Source: Lottiidibacillus patelloidae (GTDB lineage: Bacteria > Bacillota > Bacilli > Bacillales > SA5d-4). Taken from it: a stretch of 64,000 nucleotides of DNA. The stretch is taken from NCBI RefSeq assembly GCF_002262935.1, contig NZ_NPIA01000001.1, positions 648,106-712,105 on the forward strand, in the 5' to 3' direction. The translations under genes were made by a program, and so were the position numbers. Shown piece after piece: positions 1 through 10,727 of this stretch (positions within the stretch are counted from its first letter, which is position 1; each line of letters opens with the position of its first letter). The notes below the pieces were generated by a model. The model was given only the letters and a program-made list of their open reading frames with translations. It made no database searches and was not told the DNA's origin.

Positions 1-1337
1 AAAAATTCTTAATCCGTACTTATGGATGTCAAATGAATGAGCACGATACGGAAGTTATGTCAGGTATTTTTATGGCGATGGGTTATGAAGCTACAGTGGA
101 TACAAAAGAAGCTGACGTCATCTTATTAAATACATGTGCAATTCGAGAAAATGCTGAAAACAAAGTGTTTGGTGAAATTGGCCATTTAAAACCTTTAAAA
201 TTAGAAAACCCCGACTTAATAATTGGAATTTGTGGTTGTATGTCACAAGAAGAATCCGTTGTAAATCGTATTTTAGAAAAGCATCACTTTATTGATATGA
301 TTTTCGGGACTCATAACATTCATCGCTTACCAAATATATTAAAAGATGCAATGTTTAATAAAGAGATGGTCGTTGAAGTTTGGTCGAAGGAAGGAGATAT
401 TATTGAAAACCTTCCTAAAGTCCGAAAAGGTAGTATTAAAGGCTGGGTAAATATAATGTATGGCTGCGATAAGTTTTGTACGTACTGTATCGTTCCGTAT
501 ACTCGTGGGAAAGAGCGTAGTCGCCGTCCTGAAGATATTATTGAAGAGGTCCGCCATCTTGCTCGTAATGGCTATAAAGAAATTACTCTATTAGGTCAAA
601 ACGTAAATGCATACGGTAAAGACTTAAAAGATATGAATTATGGCCTTGGTGACTTAATGGATGAAATTCGTAAAATTGATATTCCACGTGTCCGTTTTAC
701 AACGAGTCATCCTCGTGACTTTGATGATCGTCTAGTTGAAGTACTAGGTAAAGGCGGTAACTTAGTTGAGCATATTCATTTACCGGTTCAATCAGGTAGC
801 TCAGAAGTATTAAAGCTAATGGCCAGAAAATATTCTCGCGAACATTACTTAGAGCTTGTTCGTAAAATTAAAGATGCAGTTCCAAATGCGGCATTAACGA
901 CAGATATCATTGTAGGTTTCCCTAATGAAACAGAAGAGCAATTTGAGGAAACAATGTCACTTGTTCGTGAAGTCGGCTATGAAGGCTGTTATACATTCAT
1001 TTACTCTCCACGTGAAGGAACTCCTGCTGCAAAGATGGAAGACAACGTACCGATGGAAGTAAAGAAAGAGCGTTTACAGCGTTTAAACGCATTAGTTAAT
1101 GAGCAAGCTGCAAATGCAATGAAAAAATATGCAGGCCAAATTGTTGAAGTGTTAGTAGAAGGTGAAAGTAAAAATAACCCTGATGTGTTAGCTGGGTATA
1201 CTCGAACAAGCAAACTTGTAAACTTTAAAGCTCCAAAGTCTGCAATTGGTAAACTTGTTAAAGTGAAAATTACTGATGTTAGAACATGGTCTTTAAATGG
1301 CGAAATGATAGAAGAAACTGCAGAGGTGACAATGTAA
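1..1337 (+). CDS. miaB: MiaB, tRNA-2-methylthio-N6-dimethylallyladenosine synthase (5' end outside window)
   Basis: Radical-SAM methylthiotransferase converting i6A37 to ms2i6A37 in tRNAs that read UNN codons; it acts after MiaA, whose gene is 7 kb downstream. The frame is open to the left edge: from base 3 it reads [10 protein letters not shown] before the first visible Met at base 33. The true start is therefore outside, and the Cys at bases 27-29 is the first ligand of the N-terminal cluster domain. Also seen: the other two cluster cysteines (NTC near base 135, ICGCM near 230), the radical-SAM signature CDKFCTYC at 464-487 and a C-terminal TRAM-like domain. Its stop codon overlaps the next start by one base (TAATG), so the two genes are probably translationally coupled. 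Confidence 0.96.
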   Translation, partial: KFLIRTYGCQMNEHDTEVMSGIFMAMGYEATVDTKEADVILLNTCAIRENAENKVFGEIGHLKPLKLENPDLIIGICGCMSQEESVVNRILEKHHFIDMIFGTHNIHRLPNILKDAMFNKEMVVEVWSKEGDIIENLPKVRKGSIKGWVNIMYGCDKFCTYCIVPYTRGKERSRRPEDIIEEVRHLARNGYKEITLLGQNVNAYGKDLKDMNYGLGDLMDEIRKIDIPRVRFTTSHPRDFDDRLVEVLGKGGNLVEHIHLPVQSGSSEVLKLMARKYSREHYLELVRKIKDAVPNAALTTDIIVGFPNETEEQFEETMSLVREVGYEGCYTFIYSPREGTPAAKMEDNVPMEVKKERLQRLNALVNEQAANAMKKYAGQIVEVLVEGESKNNPDVLAGYTRTSKLVNFKAPKSAIGKLVKVKITDVRTWSLNGEMIEETAEVTM

Positions 1338-1768
1338 TGACAAAAATTACTAAAGAAGCAATAGTAGCAAAAGCAAACGAAGTAGCAAAAATGATTGCTG
1401 AAACAGAAGAAGTAGATTTCTTCAAAAAAGCAGAAGCTAAAATTAACGAGAACGAAAAAGTACAAAAGCTAATTGCTGAAATTAAAGCATTTCAAAAGCA
1501 AGCAGTAAATTTACAACACTATGAAAAAACAGAAGCTTCTAAACGTGTAGAAGCTAAAATTGATCAGTTAAATAATGAACTAGACGAAATTCCAATTGTA
1601 CAAGAGTTTAAACAGTCTCAACAAGAAGTAAATGGCTTACTACAACTAGTGGCTAACACAATCTCTAATGAAGTGACGGATGAAATAATCCGCTCAACTG
1701 GTGGAGATTTACTACAAGGAACTACAGGTTCAAAAAAAGAAGATGAAAAAGGCTGCGGAAGCTGCTAA
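1337..1768 (+). CDS. ricA: RicA (YmcA), Ric complex subunit
   Basis: 143-aa protein of the YlbF/YmcA family. In Bacillus RicA, RicF and RicT form a complex that binds iron-sulfur clusters, assists RNase Y-dependent mRNA maturation and is needed for competence, biofilm and sporulation. The body is helical and charged, and the tail ends in a Cys-rich GCGSC that fits the cluster-binding C-terminus of RicA. The ATG overlaps the miaB stop codon by one base; a longer reading frame starting at 1286 lies inside miaB and is not needed. An intrinsic terminator follows directly, so miaB-ricA ends here. Confidence 0.9.
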   Translation: MTKITKEAIVAKANEVAKMIAETEEVDFFKKAEAKINENEKVQKLIAEIKAFQKQAVNLQHYEKTEASKRVEAKIDQLNNELDEIPIVQEFKQSQQEVNGLLQLVANTISNEVTDEIIRSTGGDLLQGTTGSKKEDEKGCGSC

Positions 1769-1776
1769 TTATAGGA

Positions 1777-1813
1777 ACGCGTGAAATCTGTAAAAGATTT
1801 CACGTGTTTTTTA
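1777..1813 (+). terminator. Intrinsic terminator after ricA
   Basis: Thirteen-pair stem (1777-1789 with 1795-1807, one G-T wobble), five-base loop, then a run of T. Confidence 0.9.
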
Positions 1814-2056
1814 TTTATATCAGTCAATATGGTTGGATTGATCTCTGATAATTGTTTCCTAACCTTAAACCGTTGTACATAAGTAACTCCCCGTTCATTT
1901 TATCATCTATTATTTAGCTTCCTTTTTTCTTTAAAATTGGCTGGAATTCTAAAATTATGAACAACTTTTCCAAAACAACACATACAATGTACTAATATGC
2001 TTGCAATGACTGTGAACTCACATCTTTTTGTAAGGCAAACAACTAAAGAATTTTGG

Positions 2057-2085
2057 CACACTAGTTATTCGCCCTGCATACGATA
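2057..2085 (+). promoter_or_regulatory. Candidate sigma-K promoter of cotE
   Basis: CACA (2057-2060), 16-base spacer, CATACGATA (2077-2085). This matches the mother-cell sigma-K pattern mACm-N16-CATAnnnTA at every defined position and sits about 35 bases before the cotE start. A CATACAAT at 1981-1988 equals the sigma-E -10 consensus but has no clear -35, so an earlier sigma-E promoter is only possible. B. subtilis cotE is known to have sigma-E and sigma-K promoters. The rest of the 350-base gap (1769-2118) shows nothing else I recognise. Confidence 0.6.
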
Positions 2086-2118
2086 TGAGTGAAACTTGGA
2101 AGAGGAGGTAATGCGCAA

Positions 2119-2685
2119 ATGTCTGAAATAGAACATGACCGCCACTTTCGTGAAATTATAACGAAAGCGGTTTGTGCAAAAGGCAGAAAGTTTACTCAAG
2201 CAACGAATACAGTAAATCCTGCACATCGTCCTACTAGCATCTTAGGCTGCTGGATTATTAACCATCAGTATAAGGCTAAAAAGAAAAGCGATTGTGTGGA
2301 AATCGAAGGACGCTATGACATAAATGTATGGTACTCATACAACAAAAATACAAAAACAGAAGTTGTAACAGAAACTGTTGAGTACTGTGATGTCATTCCT
2401 TTAACACAAAAGGATGAGAATTGCTTGAATGATGACCTTGAGGTAATCGCTCGAGTTCTTCAACAACCAAATACGTTAGAGGCAACAATTTCACCGAATG
2501 GTAACAAAGTTATCGTTCAAGTAGAAAGAGAATTCCTTGCTGAAGTAATTGGTGAAACAAAGATTTGTGTACTTGTAAATCCTGATGGATGCGTAGAAGG
2601 CATCGACAAAGATTGGGATTGTGACATCAGTGATGATGACTTTGAGGACTTAGACCCAGATTTCTTACTTGGGGATGAAGAGTAA
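2119..2685 (+). CDS. cotE: CotE, outer spore coat morphogenetic protein
   Basis: 188-aa mother-cell protein that nucleates outer-coat assembly. The internal block [19 protein letters not shown], then [25 protein letters not shown] and [13 protein letters not shown], agrees closely with B. subtilis CotE as I remember it, and the C-terminus is strongly acidic as in the family. The start is ATG 2119, preceded by GGAGG (2104-2108). The frame stays open to a GTG at 2089, but that lies upstream of the ribosome site. A short insertion after MSE (IEHDRHF) lengthens the N-terminus relative to B. subtilis. Confidence 0.95.
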   Translation: MSEIEHDRHFREIITKAVCAKGRKFTQATNTVNPAHRPTSILGCWIINHQYKAKKKSDCVEIEGRYDINVWYSYNKNTKTEVVTETVEYCDVIPLTQKDENCLNDDLEVIARVLQQPNTLEATISPNGNKVIVQVEREFLAEVIGETKICVLVNPDGCVEGIDKDWDCDISDDDFEDLDPDFLLGDEE

Positions 2686-2690
2686 CTTTT

Positions 2691-2719
2691 AGGAAGAATA
2701 TTTTATTCTTCCTTTTTTT
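2691..2719 (+). terminator. Intrinsic terminator after cotE
   Basis: Perfect ten-pair stem 2691-2700 / 2704-2713 with a three-base loop and a T run. Confidence 0.92.
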
Positions 2720-2742
2720 ATTTCGATTTAGGGGGCATTTTC

Positions 2743-3879
2743 GTGGATGATAAAATAAGACAAACATTATCATTACACCAAGTCTCAACTTCTAATTACT
2801 TTAATAAAAATTTTCTCTCCGTAAAAATAGTCGGTGCACAGTTCCACATGCTTGCTGTACGTATTTGGGTGCCAACAAAAAAAAGGTGGATTTCCTTAAA
2901 GGAGGGCAACAACTTCTTTAAAAGTAAGGAAATGATTCATCTAGCACTTCAATGTCTTTATTACGTAAATATCCCAATTGGGGTTTGCGTTATCCAACGT
3001 GGTCTTGGTGGTAAATGTCATGTGTATTCAATCAAAGAGAAAAGAGCAGAGGAACTACCTAATGTGTTACAACGAAGATTAGAGCAAATAAAAGAACAAT
3101 CTCCTTTCAATTCTGAGCTAACATTTGGTGCTGATGTTGAAGGTCTTCTGTATCATGAAAAACGAAAAAAATATATAACTGCCTCTTCGCTATTTAAGCA
3201 AAATGATCGATTAGGCTATGATAATGCAATGATTGTAAGAGAGAATAAAACGAAAAATCATATTTTAGAATTACGCCCTTTACCTGGTAAAAACGGAAAA
3301 GAGCTATATACAAATTTAGTACTAGAATATGAAAAATTACTCGAGGTTACAAGAAAATACGATTTATCAGTTATTGGAGGAGCAAATCCTGTAAGTAGTG
3401 TTATGTTAGGAGGACACATCCACGTCGGTAATAAAAACTTGAATTTTCAAGTCGTTCGTACGCTTGATTTATTTTTCGGAATACCGATGAGTTTGACGGA
3501 GGATCAAGGAGCCGTACAAAGAAGGAAAACTTATGGCAGACTAGGTTCTGTCAAGATGAATAAGTACAATGGTTTTGAATATCGTACGTTACCTTCTTGG
3601 ATTGAACAAATTCCAGACATGCTACCAGTTTTTCGCTGGTATTGCTTACTCTTAAAAAATGCGCATCTATTTCAAGATGGTCGACTTCCAAGTAAACTAT
3701 TAAATGGGTACTATACACAAAATAATAAGTTTTTGGAAACGGAAGTAAAAAAAGTACATGGTAAAGCGTTATCAGTGTTACACCGCCCTTCTCATAAGGA
3801 GATTGCTAATGAATTTTTCGAATTGGTTCTAGAAAAGTCCGTGTCGAACAATAAAGAATTTGCCGGAAATATGCTATAA
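2743..3879 (+). CDS. Putative amidoligase (phiEco32-like COOH-NH2 ligase, type 2)
   Basis: 378 aa, GTG start behind AGGGGG. The middle carries the signature order of the glutamine-synthetase-like amidoligase family (COOH-NH2_lig): FGADVEG near residue 127, GYDNA near 158, a metal-type ELRPLPGK near 178, GGHIHVG near 225, and GFEYRT-PSW near 287. Such enzymes are predicted to join a carboxylate to an amine using ATP; the substrate here is unknown. The N-terminal 110 residues form a separate region rich in Trp, Lys and Cys. It lies between cotE, which ends in a terminator, and mutS. A role in spore-coat or peptide cross-linking is inference from position only. Confidence 0.75.
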   Translation: MDDKIRQTLSLHQVSTSNYFNKNFLSVKIVGAQFHMLAVRIWVPTKKRWISLKEGNNFFKSKEMIHLALQCLYYVNIPIGVCVIQRGLGGKCHVYSIKEKRAEELPNVLQRRLEQIKEQSPFNSELTFGADVEGLLYHEKRKKYITASSLFKQNDRLGYDNAMIVRENKTKNHILELRPLPGKNGKELYTNLVLEYEKLLEVTRKYDLSVIGGANPVSSVMLGGHIHVGNKNLNFQVVRTLDLFFGIPMSLTEDQGAVQRRKTYGRLGSVKMNKYNGFEYRTLPSWIEQIPDMLPVFRWYCLLLKNAHLFQDGRLPSKLLNGYYTQNNKFLETEVKKVHGKALSVLHRPSHKEIANEFFELVLEKSVSNNKEFAGNML

Positions 3880-3917
3880 TATGATAAAAGAAGATAGTAT
3901 ATTTATCGGAGGTTCAT

Positions 3918-6500
3918 ATGTCTGAATATACCCCAATGATTAAACAATATTTAGCGATAAAGGCACAATACAAGGATGCCTTTTTGTTTTTTAGATTAGG
4001 AGATTTTTATGAAATGTTCTTTGAAGATGCTGTGACGGCATCCCAAGAACTAGAAATTACATTAACTAGCCGTGATGGTGGACAAATTCCGATGTGCGGA
4101 GTTCCACATCATTCTGCAGAAGGTTATATTAATCGATTAATTGAAAAAGGTTATAAAGTTGCATTATGTGAGCAAGTGGAAGACCCTAAACATGCAAAAG
4201 GAGTCGTTAAGCGTGAAGTTGTCCAGTTAATTACGCCTGGAACGGTCATGAATGGAAGTATTGTTTCTGAAAAAGAAAACAATTACTTAGCAGCTATTAC
4301 ATGCTTTTCAGATGGCACATTTGGATTAGCTTTATGTGACTTAACGACTGGAGAAAATAAAGTAACGTTACTCCAAGAAGGTAAAGACGAATTAATCCAT
4401 GAACTATTTTCTTCAGGAGCAAAAGAAGTAGTTGTTGCTAGCAATGTAGATGAAAGCTTATTGCAAGCAATACAAGAGCGACTTGAAGTAACAGTTTCAC
4501 GAGAAGATGAAAGTTTTATTCCAGACGAGTTTACTACTTTAGTTGAGAACATCGAGCAACCAAAGCTGATTGAATCGTTTGCTAGATTATTGCAATACAT
4601 GATTCGAACGCAAAAAAGATCACTAGATCATTTGCAACCTGTTTTTTACTTTGAAGTCAATGAATTTATGAAAATTGACATGCATTCTAAACGAAATTTA
4701 GAACTAGTAGAGTCTAATCGCAATAAAAGTAGAAAAGGGTCATTATTATGGCTATTAGATAAAACAGTAACTGCTATGGGTGGAAGAATGTTAAAACAAT
4801 GGATTGAGCGTCCACTCATCACTAAGGAAAAAATTGAAACTCGTCAACAAATGGTAGAAACATTTGTTCAGCAATTTTTTGAACGCGAAAATTTAAGAGA
4901 ACAGTTAAAAGGTGTGTATGATTTAGAACGCTTAGCTGGTCGAGTAGCATTTGGAAATGTAAATGCTCGTGATTTAATACAGCTAAAAAAATCATTACAA
5001 CAAGTTCCAGAAATAATCTCTACATTGCAACAATTGGACAACCCTTACAGCTCGGAATTAGCTGAGAAAATGGATCCATGCGAAAGACTTACAGCTATGC
5101 TCGAAAAAAGCATTCAGCCGTCACCACCGCTTTCTATTAAAGATGGAGACATAATTAATGATGGCTATAATGAGCAACTTGATAGATACCGTGATGCTAC
5201 AAGGAACGGAAAAGCGTGGATTGCTCAATTGCAACAACAAGAGCGAGAAGAAACGGGAATCAAATCATTAAAGATTGGTTACAATAAAGTGTTTGGTTAC
5301 TATATCGAAGTAACAAAAGCAAATTTACACTTACTTCCTGAAGGGAAATATGAGCGTAAACAAACGTTAACAAATGCAGAGCGTTATATTACCCCTGAAT
5401 TAAAAGAAAAAGAATCGCTAATTTTAGATGCTGAAGAAAAAATTGTTCAACTTGAATATGAACTTTTTATCGCTTTACGAGAAGAAGTGAAAACCTATAT
5501 TCCAGTCATGCAAAAACTTGCGAGGCAAATTAGTGAAATTGATTGCTTACAATCGTTTGCTACTATTAGTGAAAACTATCATTATGTGAAGCCTACTTTC
5601 TCGGAAAATCGTAATGTCCTTATTAAAGAAGGGCGTCACCCTGTCGTTGAAAAAATGATGAATTCCCAAGAATATGTTGCAAATGATGTAGAACTAAATG
5701 CTTCTAGGGAAACGTTATTAATTACAGGACCAAATATGTCAGGTAAAAGTACGTATATGCGCCAAGTGGCACTTACTGCAATCATGGCTCAAATAGGTTG
5801 CTTTATTCCGGCAGACAGTGCGGAATTACCGATCTTTGATAAAGTGTTTACTAGAATTGGAGCAGCAGATGATTTAGCTGCTGGTCAAAGTACCTTTATG
5901 GTTGAAATGCTAGAAACAAAGTTAGCGTTAGCTAAGGCTACACAAAATAGTTTAATTCTTTTAGATGAAATTGGCCGAGGCACTTCCACTTATGACGGGA
6001 TGGCGTTAGCGCAAGCAATAATTGAATATATTTCTGAGGAAATAAAAGCTAAAACGATGTTCTCCACACATTATCATGAATTAACGGATTTAGAGGATGA
6101 ACTTGAAGCTCTTCACAATGTTCACGTAAGTGCTATTGAAGAGAATGGTAAAGTAGTATTTTTACACAAAGTTCGTGATGGCCGAGCAGATGAAAGCTAC
6201 GGGATACATGTAGCACAATTAGCTGAGCTGCCAGATAAATTAATAGTCAGAGCAAGAGAAATATTAGCTAAACTAGAAAGCGGTCAATCGAAAAATAAGC
6301 CAACTACTTCGAAAGTTAATCAGAAGACAGAGGAAGAGCAATTATCCCTCTTTGTTGCCGAAAATAATAATGTAACTCCACCTATAGGCAGTAAGGAGCA
6401 AAAAGTCTTAAAACAGTTGCAAGAGATGAATATGTTGGAAATGACGCCACTTGAGGCGATGAATAAACTTTATGATTTACAAAAGAAATTAAAAGCGTAA
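3918..6500 (+). CDS. mutS: DNA mismatch repair protein MutS
   Basis: 860-aa mismatch sensor that binds mispairs, clamps DNA after ATP binding and recruits MutL. Seen: the Phe-X-Glu mismatch wedge (F30-Y-E32), connector and lever domains, Walker [10 protein letters not shown] at residues 604-612, the DEIGRGTS Walker B/signature and STHYHEL. Near residue 807 is QLSLF, which fits the beta-clamp docking motif. ATG 3918 has GGAGG ten bases upstream. mutL follows after 19 bases, so the two form an operon. Confidence 0.98.
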   Translation: MSEYTPMIKQYLAIKAQYKDAFLFFRLGDFYEMFFEDAVTASQELEITLTSRDGGQIPMCGVPHHSAEGYINRLIEKGYKVALCEQVEDPKHAKGVVKREVVQLITPGTVMNGSIVSEKENNYLAAITCFSDGTFGLALCDLTTGENKVTLLQEGKDELIHELFSSGAKEVVVASNVDESLLQAIQERLEVTVSREDESFIPDEFTTLVENIEQPKLIESFARLLQYMIRTQKRSLDHLQPVFYFEVNEFMKIDMHSKRNLELVESNRNKSRKGSLLWLLDKTVTAMGGRMLKQWIERPLITKEKIETRQQMVETFVQQFFERENLREQLKGVYDLERLAGRVAFGNVNARDLIQLKKSLQQVPEIISTLQQLDNPYSSELAEKMDPCERLTAMLEKSIQPSPPLSIKDGDIINDGYNEQLDRYRDATRNGKAWIAQLQQQEREETGIKSLKIGYNKVFGYYIEVTKANLHLLPEGKYERKQTLTNAERYITPELKEKESLILDAEEKIVQLEYELFIALREEVKTYIPVMQKLARQISEIDCLQSFATISENYHYVKPTFSENRNVLIKEGRHPVVEKMMNSQEYVANDVELNASRETLLITGPNMSGKSTYMRQVALTAIMAQIGCFIPADSAELPIFDKVFTRIGAADDLAAGQSTFMVEMLETKLALAKATQNSLILLDEIGRGTSTYDGMALAQAIIEYISEEIKAKTMFSTHYHELTDLEDELEALHNVHVSAIEENGKVVFLHKVRDGRADESYGIHVAQLAELPDKLIVRAREILAKLESGQSKNKPTTSKVNQKTEEEQLSLFVAENNNVTPPIGSKEQKVLKQLQEMNMLEMTPLEAMNKLYDLQKKLKA

Positions 6501-6519
6501 AAAGAAATGAGGGGAAAGC

Positions 6520-8409
6520 ATGGGAAAAATCGTTCGTTTGAATGAGCAGCTTTCTAACTTAATAGCAGCAGGTGAAGTAGTAGAGCGCCCGGCATCTGTC
6601 GTAAAAGAACTTGTGGAAAATGCGATTGATGCAAACAGTACTCGGATTGAAGTTGAAGTTGAAGAAGGTGGACTTTCTAAAATTCGTATACTTGATAATG
6701 GGACAGGTATAGCTTCTGATGACTGTGAAGTAGCTTTTGAACGTCATGCAACAAGTAAAATAAAAAATGAACGTGATCTTTTTCGCATTAAATCACTAGG
6801 CTTCCGCGGCGAGGCACTTCCGAGTATCGCCTCGGTATCCGATTTCCATTTGAAAACTAGCACTGGAGATGGGCCAGGGACATATGTTCACCTACAAGCT
6901 GGATCAATTAAAGAAAAAACAGCTGCGAATAGTCGTAAAGGAACGGAGATAACCGTAAATAATCTCTTTTTTAATACGCCAGCTCGTTTGAAATATATGA
7001 AAACAGTCCATACTGAATTAGGGAACATTACTGATGTTATCAATAGATTAGCAATGGCTCACCCGACAATCGCCTTTAAATTAACTCATAATGAAAAACA
7101 AGTGTTAGCGACGAGTGGAAATGGTGACTTACGCCAAGTTATCGCAGCAATATACGGTATGCAAGTTGCTAAAAATTTATTACCGATAAAGGCAGAGTCG
7201 ATTGACTTTTCCATTTCTGGTTGGATTGCGAAACCGGAAGTAACGAGAGCATCAAGAAATTATATGTCCACTATAGTTAATGGTCGATATATTAGAAACT
7301 ATCAAATTATGAGGGCTGTCCAAGAAGGTTTTCATACATTATTGCCAATCGGAAGATATCCAATTGCGCTATTGCATATTGAAATGGACCCGTTACTAAT
7401 CGATGTAAACGTTCATCCTTCTAAACTAGAGGTACGATTAAGCAAAGAAAAGGAACTAACAGCGCTTATACAAGAAGCTATTAAGGCTGAACTTAAAAAG
7501 ACTACTCTTATCCCTTCGGCAGCTTTGCCAAGAAAAGAAAAGGATAAAAGTGAACAACAACAAATGGTCTTTAACCATACCGTGCCTAAGCAAAGCGACG
7601 CTTTAAAACAAGTGGATCAGCCGGCTAATTATTACAGATTTTCAGAAACAGAAAGTGTAGCGGAAACACTTATCAGTAAAGAGGCGCAACCCGCTCTTCA
7701 GGAAACAAAACATTATGATAACTCTCCAATTGTGGAAGAGGAACGATTACAGACACCATTTAAAGAAGAAGCGACAATTTCTTCTCAATCAGGTGAGGGA
7801 AATGAGCAACAGGAAGAAGGCGAATCTCGCTTACCGCCACTTTATCCTATTGGGCAAATGCACGGCACGTATATTCTAGCTCAAAATGATAATGGGCTAT
7901 ATTTAATTGATCAACACGCCGCGCAAGAAAGAATTAAATACGAGTACTTTCGAGAAAAAGTAGGCGAAATAGAGCCCGAACTTCAAGAACTTTTAGTTCC
8001 ATTAACATTTGAGTTTACTGGTGCAGAAATGCCGGTCATTGAAGAAAACATCGACAAGTTAAAGGATGTTGGCATATTCTTAGAACCTTTCGGACATCAA
8101 GCCTTTATGGTCAATGCTCATCCTTTATGGTTTCCTGAAGGGCAAGAAAAGGAAATCATCGAAGAAATGATTGAGGAAATTTTGAAGCAAAAGACGATAG
8201 ACGTGAAAAAATTACGTGAAGAAGCGGCGATTATGATGTCATGTAAAGCATCGATAAAAGCTAACCGTCATCTTCGTAATGATGAAATTTTTTCATTGCT
8301 CGAAACTTTAAGGAAAAGTAGTGATCCATTTACGTGTCCACATGGCCGTCCAATTACGATCCACTATTCTACTTATGAAATGGAAAAAATGTTTAAACGA
8401 ATTATGTAA
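6520..8409 (+). CDS. mutL: DNA mismatch repair protein MutL (endonuclease type)
   Basis: 629 aa. The N-terminal GHKL ATPase has [15 protein letters not shown] and RGEALPSI; a variable acidic linker spans roughly residues 340-435. The C-terminal dimerisation domain carries the metal-dependent nickase motif DQHAAQERI (464-472) plus SCKASIKA and CPHGRP, so this is the nicking MutL of organisms lacking MutH. LQELLVPL resembles the clamp-binding segment of Bacillus MutL. RBS GAGGGG precedes ATG 6520. Confidence 0.98.
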   Translation: MGKIVRLNEQLSNLIAAGEVVERPASVVKELVENAIDANSTRIEVEVEEGGLSKIRILDNGTGIASDDCEVAFERHATSKIKNERDLFRIKSLGFRGEALPSIASVSDFHLKTSTGDGPGTYVHLQAGSIKEKTAANSRKGTEITVNNLFFNTPARLKYMKTVHTELGNITDVINRLAMAHPTIAFKLTHNEKQVLATSGNGDLRQVIAAIYGMQVAKNLLPIKAESIDFSISGWIAKPEVTRASRNYMSTIVNGRYIRNYQIMRAVQEGFHTLLPIGRYPIALLHIEMDPLLIDVNVHPSKLEVRLSKEKELTALIQEAIKAELKKTTLIPSAALPRKEKDKSEQQQMVFNHTVPKQSDALKQVDQPANYYRFSETESVAETLISKEAQPALQETKHYDNSPIVEEERLQTPFKEEATISSQSGEGNEQQEEGESRLPPLYPIGQMHGTYILAQNDNGLYLIDQHAAQERIKYEYFREKVGEIEPELQELLVPLTFEFTGAEMPVIEENIDKLKDVGIFLEPFGHQAFMVNAHPLWFPEGQEKEIIEEMIEEILKQKTIDVKKLREEAAIMMSCKASIKANRHLRNDEIFSLLETLRKSSDPFTCPHGRPITIHYSTYEMEKMFKRIM

Positions 8410-8421
8410 TAGGAGCATGTG

Positions 8422-9378
8422 ATGAAGGAAAAATTAATCGCCATCGTCGGACCAACGGCGGTAGGTAAAACAAAAACTAGTATCGAGTTAGCAAAAGCTT
8501 TAAATGGAGAAATTATTAGTGGTGACTCGATGCAAGTATATAAACATATGGATATTGGAACTGCCAAAGTGAAAGACGAGGAAATGGAAGGAATTCCGCA
8601 TCATTTAATTGATATTAAAGAACCTACAGAGCCTTTTTCTGTTGCAGAATTCCAAAAAAGGGCTACGGAACTTATTACTGACATAAACCAAAGAGGTAAA
8701 ATTCCAATCATTGTAGGGGGAACAGGTTTATACGTCCAATCTGTTACACATCAATATAATTTTTCAGATGCCTCATCAAACGTTGAATTCAGGAATAAAT
8801 TAGAACAACAAGTTGCTGAAAATGGTATCGAACCACTTTATCAAAAACTTGTTTCTATTGATCCAAAAAGTGCAGAAAATATTCACCCTAACAATCACCG
8901 CCGCGTTATTCGAGCATTAGAAGTATATCATGAAACAGGACTTACGATGAGTGAATATCAAGCAAAACAGCAGAAGGAATCACCTTATGACTTGTTTATG
9001 GTAGGTCTTACAATGGATAGAGATAAGCTTTACGAACGAATAAATATGCGAGTAGACATGATGGTGGAAGAAGGATTAATAGAGGAAGTCAAAGGATTGC
9101 ATGAGAAAGGTGTTCGTGACTGTCAATCAGTGCAAGCGATTGGATATAAAGAAATATATGACTTTATTGAAGGTAACGTTTCCTTAGAAGGTGCAATTGA
9201 AAATTTGAAGCAAAATAGTAGGCGCTATGCAAAGCGTCAATTAACATGGTTTCGTAACAAAATGGATATATCTTGGTACGATATGACAAACAACCGAGAA
9301 AAAGTCATATTAGAAATTTTAGAGGATGCAGCAGGAAAGTTCATCATAAAAAGAGAATGTAATACTATTGACGAATGA
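8422..9378 (+). CDS. miaA: MiaA, tRNA dimethylallyltransferase
   Basis: 318-aa enzyme adding dimethylallyl to A37 of tRNA, the substrate step for MiaB. P-loop GPTAVGKT at residues 10-17, SGDSMQVYKHMDIGTAK, HHLID, and GGTGLYVQ are all present. ATG 8422 is preferred over the in-frame GTG 8419 because AGGAG (8411-8415) is six bases from the ATG but only three from the GTG. It follows mutL by 12 bases and precedes hfq by 13, so one transcript probably covers mutS to hfq. Confidence 0.97.
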   Translation: MKEKLIAIVGPTAVGKTKTSIELAKALNGEIISGDSMQVYKHMDIGTAKVKDEEMEGIPHHLIDIKEPTEPFSVAEFQKRATELITDINQRGKIPIIVGGTGLYVQSVTHQYNFSDASSNVEFRNKLEQQVAENGIEPLYQKLVSIDPKSAENIHPNNHRRVIRALEVYHETGLTMSEYQAKQQKESPYDLFMVGLTMDRDKLYERINMRVDMMVEEGLIEEVKGLHEKGVRDCQSVQAIGYKEIYDFIEGNVSLEGAIENLKQNSRRYAKRQLTWFRNKMDISWYDMTNNREKVILEILEDAAGKFIIKRECNTIDE

Positions 9379-9391
9379 GGAGGACTGCTGA

Positions 9392-9616
9392 ATGAATCAA
9401 TCAGTTAATATCCAAGATCAGTTTTTAAACCAACTACGTAAAGAACGTACATTCATAACCGTATTTTTATTAAATGGTTATCAATTACGTGGGGTAATAA
9501 AAGGATTTGATAACTTTACAGTGTTATTTGAATCTGAAGGGAAACAACATTTAATTTATAAACATGCAATTTCAACTTTTGTGCCACAAAATGCACTTAA
9601 TATCGAAATTGAATAA
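9392..9616 (+). CDS. hfq: RNA chaperone Hfq
   Basis: 74-aa Sm-like protein that forms a hexamer and binds small RNAs and U-rich RNA ends. Seen: [12 protein letters not shown], the Sm1 block [12 protein letters not shown] and the Sm2 motif YKHAIST. GAGGAGG ribosome site. It ends at a strong terminator, closing the mutS-mutL-miaA-hfq unit. Confidence 0.97.
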   Translation: MNQSVNIQDQFLNQLRKERTFITVFLLNGYQLRGVIKGFDNFTVLFESEGKQHLIYKHAISTFVPQNALNIEIE

Positions 9617-9620
9617 ACAA

Positions 9621-9656
9621 AAAGTCATCTCCATTTTTATTATGGGGATGACTTTT
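9621..9656. terminator. Bidirectional terminator between hfq and the recombinase gene
   Basis: GTCATC-TCCAT (9624-9634) pairs with ATGGG-GATGAC (9642-9652), with T runs on both strands. The minus-strand gene's stop codon lies in the loop. Confidence 0.85.
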
Positions 9657-10629
9657 TTAATGATTCAGCAAATGTAAGATATCTTTTTAATGAGATAGCT
9701 GCTTTAAAACCGAACTTTCGTTGTATTTCCTCGTGAGTTTCACCCGCTTCAATTGCTCGTAATATTGCTGAGTTTCGCATATGTTGTGCGCTAAGACCTT
9801 TTCGTAAATTAGCTCTTTTCCCTTCGGTGCGAATCATCTTTTGTACAGCAATATCAGTCATACGCTTTGGAGCATCAAGATCATACATCCAACGATACGT
9901 GTTACGTTGAAAATCAAAAGCGAGAAAAAATGGGTCATCACTATGATATTGCGGTCTTACTGGAGCCGGAATCGACTTAAAATAGGCGAAGTATTGTTGT
10001 TTATTTTCGTGAGAAATCCGAATGGTTCTTGCCATACTTGTAACAGAAGGAACATCTATTTGATTATTCTCAAAGTGGATATCTTTCATTGTCAGTGAGA
10101 CGAGTTCATTTAATGTCAGTCCTTCATCACATAACATAAGAATAATACTTTTATTTCGATCGTTTAATAAATGTCTCGATTTTAACTGGTTTTCAGATAA
10201 ACCTTCCCTTGAAGAGATGATTTTCAAAAAGTGCTCACGCTCATCTTCAGAAATAAAATCTTCTGAGCTAAGTGGAACTGCTTTTTTGTTAGCCTCGACG
10301 GTTAGGTTTGGAGATACAATGTTGTTGTACCCTTGTTGTTCATAATAGCGGTACAATTGTTTTAAGACAGTTGCGATACGTTTCATTGTCCGTTCGGAGT
10401 AGTCTCGTTGTTCAATCAAAAAGGTATAGTAAGATGCAAAATCCTTTGCTGATAATGATTGCCACTGTTCAAAAGAAACGTTATTGTAATTGGCACGCAT
10501 CCACTGTAGAAATTCATCTAAATCATACAAGTATCTTTTAATCGTTGATGATTGTCGCCCTTTTTCTTTATAGGAAAGTAAAAACTGATTAATATAAGAT
10601 GGTAACGATTGATTATTTAAAATAGCCAT
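9640..10629 (-). CDS. Tyrosine-recombinase-family protein with a degenerate active site
   Basis: 329 aa with the two-part layout of XerC/XerD: a SAM-like N-terminal domain (residues about 10-105) and a catalytic-type domain. Against the usual R-K-H-R-H-Y set, the first Arg (GLRxSEL) is Thr here (GLTLNEL), HxLRH reads QHMRN so one His is lost while its Arg stays, and LGH reads FGF. A Tyr survives in KRYL near the C-terminus. Strand cleavage therefore looks unlikely, and a DNA-binding or regulatory role is possible. ATG 10629 has a GGAGG-type RBS. Confidence 0.8.
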   Translation of the reverse strand: MAILNNQSLPSYINQFLLSYKEKGRQSSTIKRYLYDLDEFLQWMRANYNNVSFEQWQSLSAKDFASYYTFLIEQRDYSERTMKRIATVLKQLYRYYEQQGYNNIVSPNLTVEANKKAVPLSSEDFISEDEREHFLKIISSREGLSENQLKSRHLLNDRNKSIILMLCDEGLTLNELVSLTMKDIHFENNQIDVPSVTSMARTIRISHENKQQYFAYFKSIPAPVRPQYHSDDPFFLAFDFQRNTYRWMYDLDAPKRMTDIAVQKMIRTEGKRANLRKGLSAQHMRNSAILRAIEAGETHEEIQRKFGFKAAISLKRYLTFAESLKKSSP

Positions 10630-10688
10630 GATTTTCCTCCTTTCGTATATAATTCGCCTTAACGTCGGAAATGCCCTTTTTTCAATGC

Positions 10689-10718
10689 AAAAGGCTACTT
10701 CTGTTAAGAAGCAGCCTA
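10689..10718 (-). terminator. Terminator of the CBS-domain gene
   Basis: On the minus strand the stem AGGCTGCTTC / GAAGTAGCCT (10691-10701 with 10708-10718, one mismatch) ends in TTTT. Confidence 0.6.
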
Positions 10719-10727
10719 GTTAAAAAT

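Noticed and set aside
1001..1465. 154-codon minus-strand frame
   Set aside because: Antisense to the end of miaB and the start of ricA, Phe/Cys/Tyr-rich nonsense composition.
9640..10629. Integron integrase for the cassette trains
   Set aside because: It is far from both trains, lacks catalytic residues and shows no IntI-specific patch; kept only as a degenerate recombinase.
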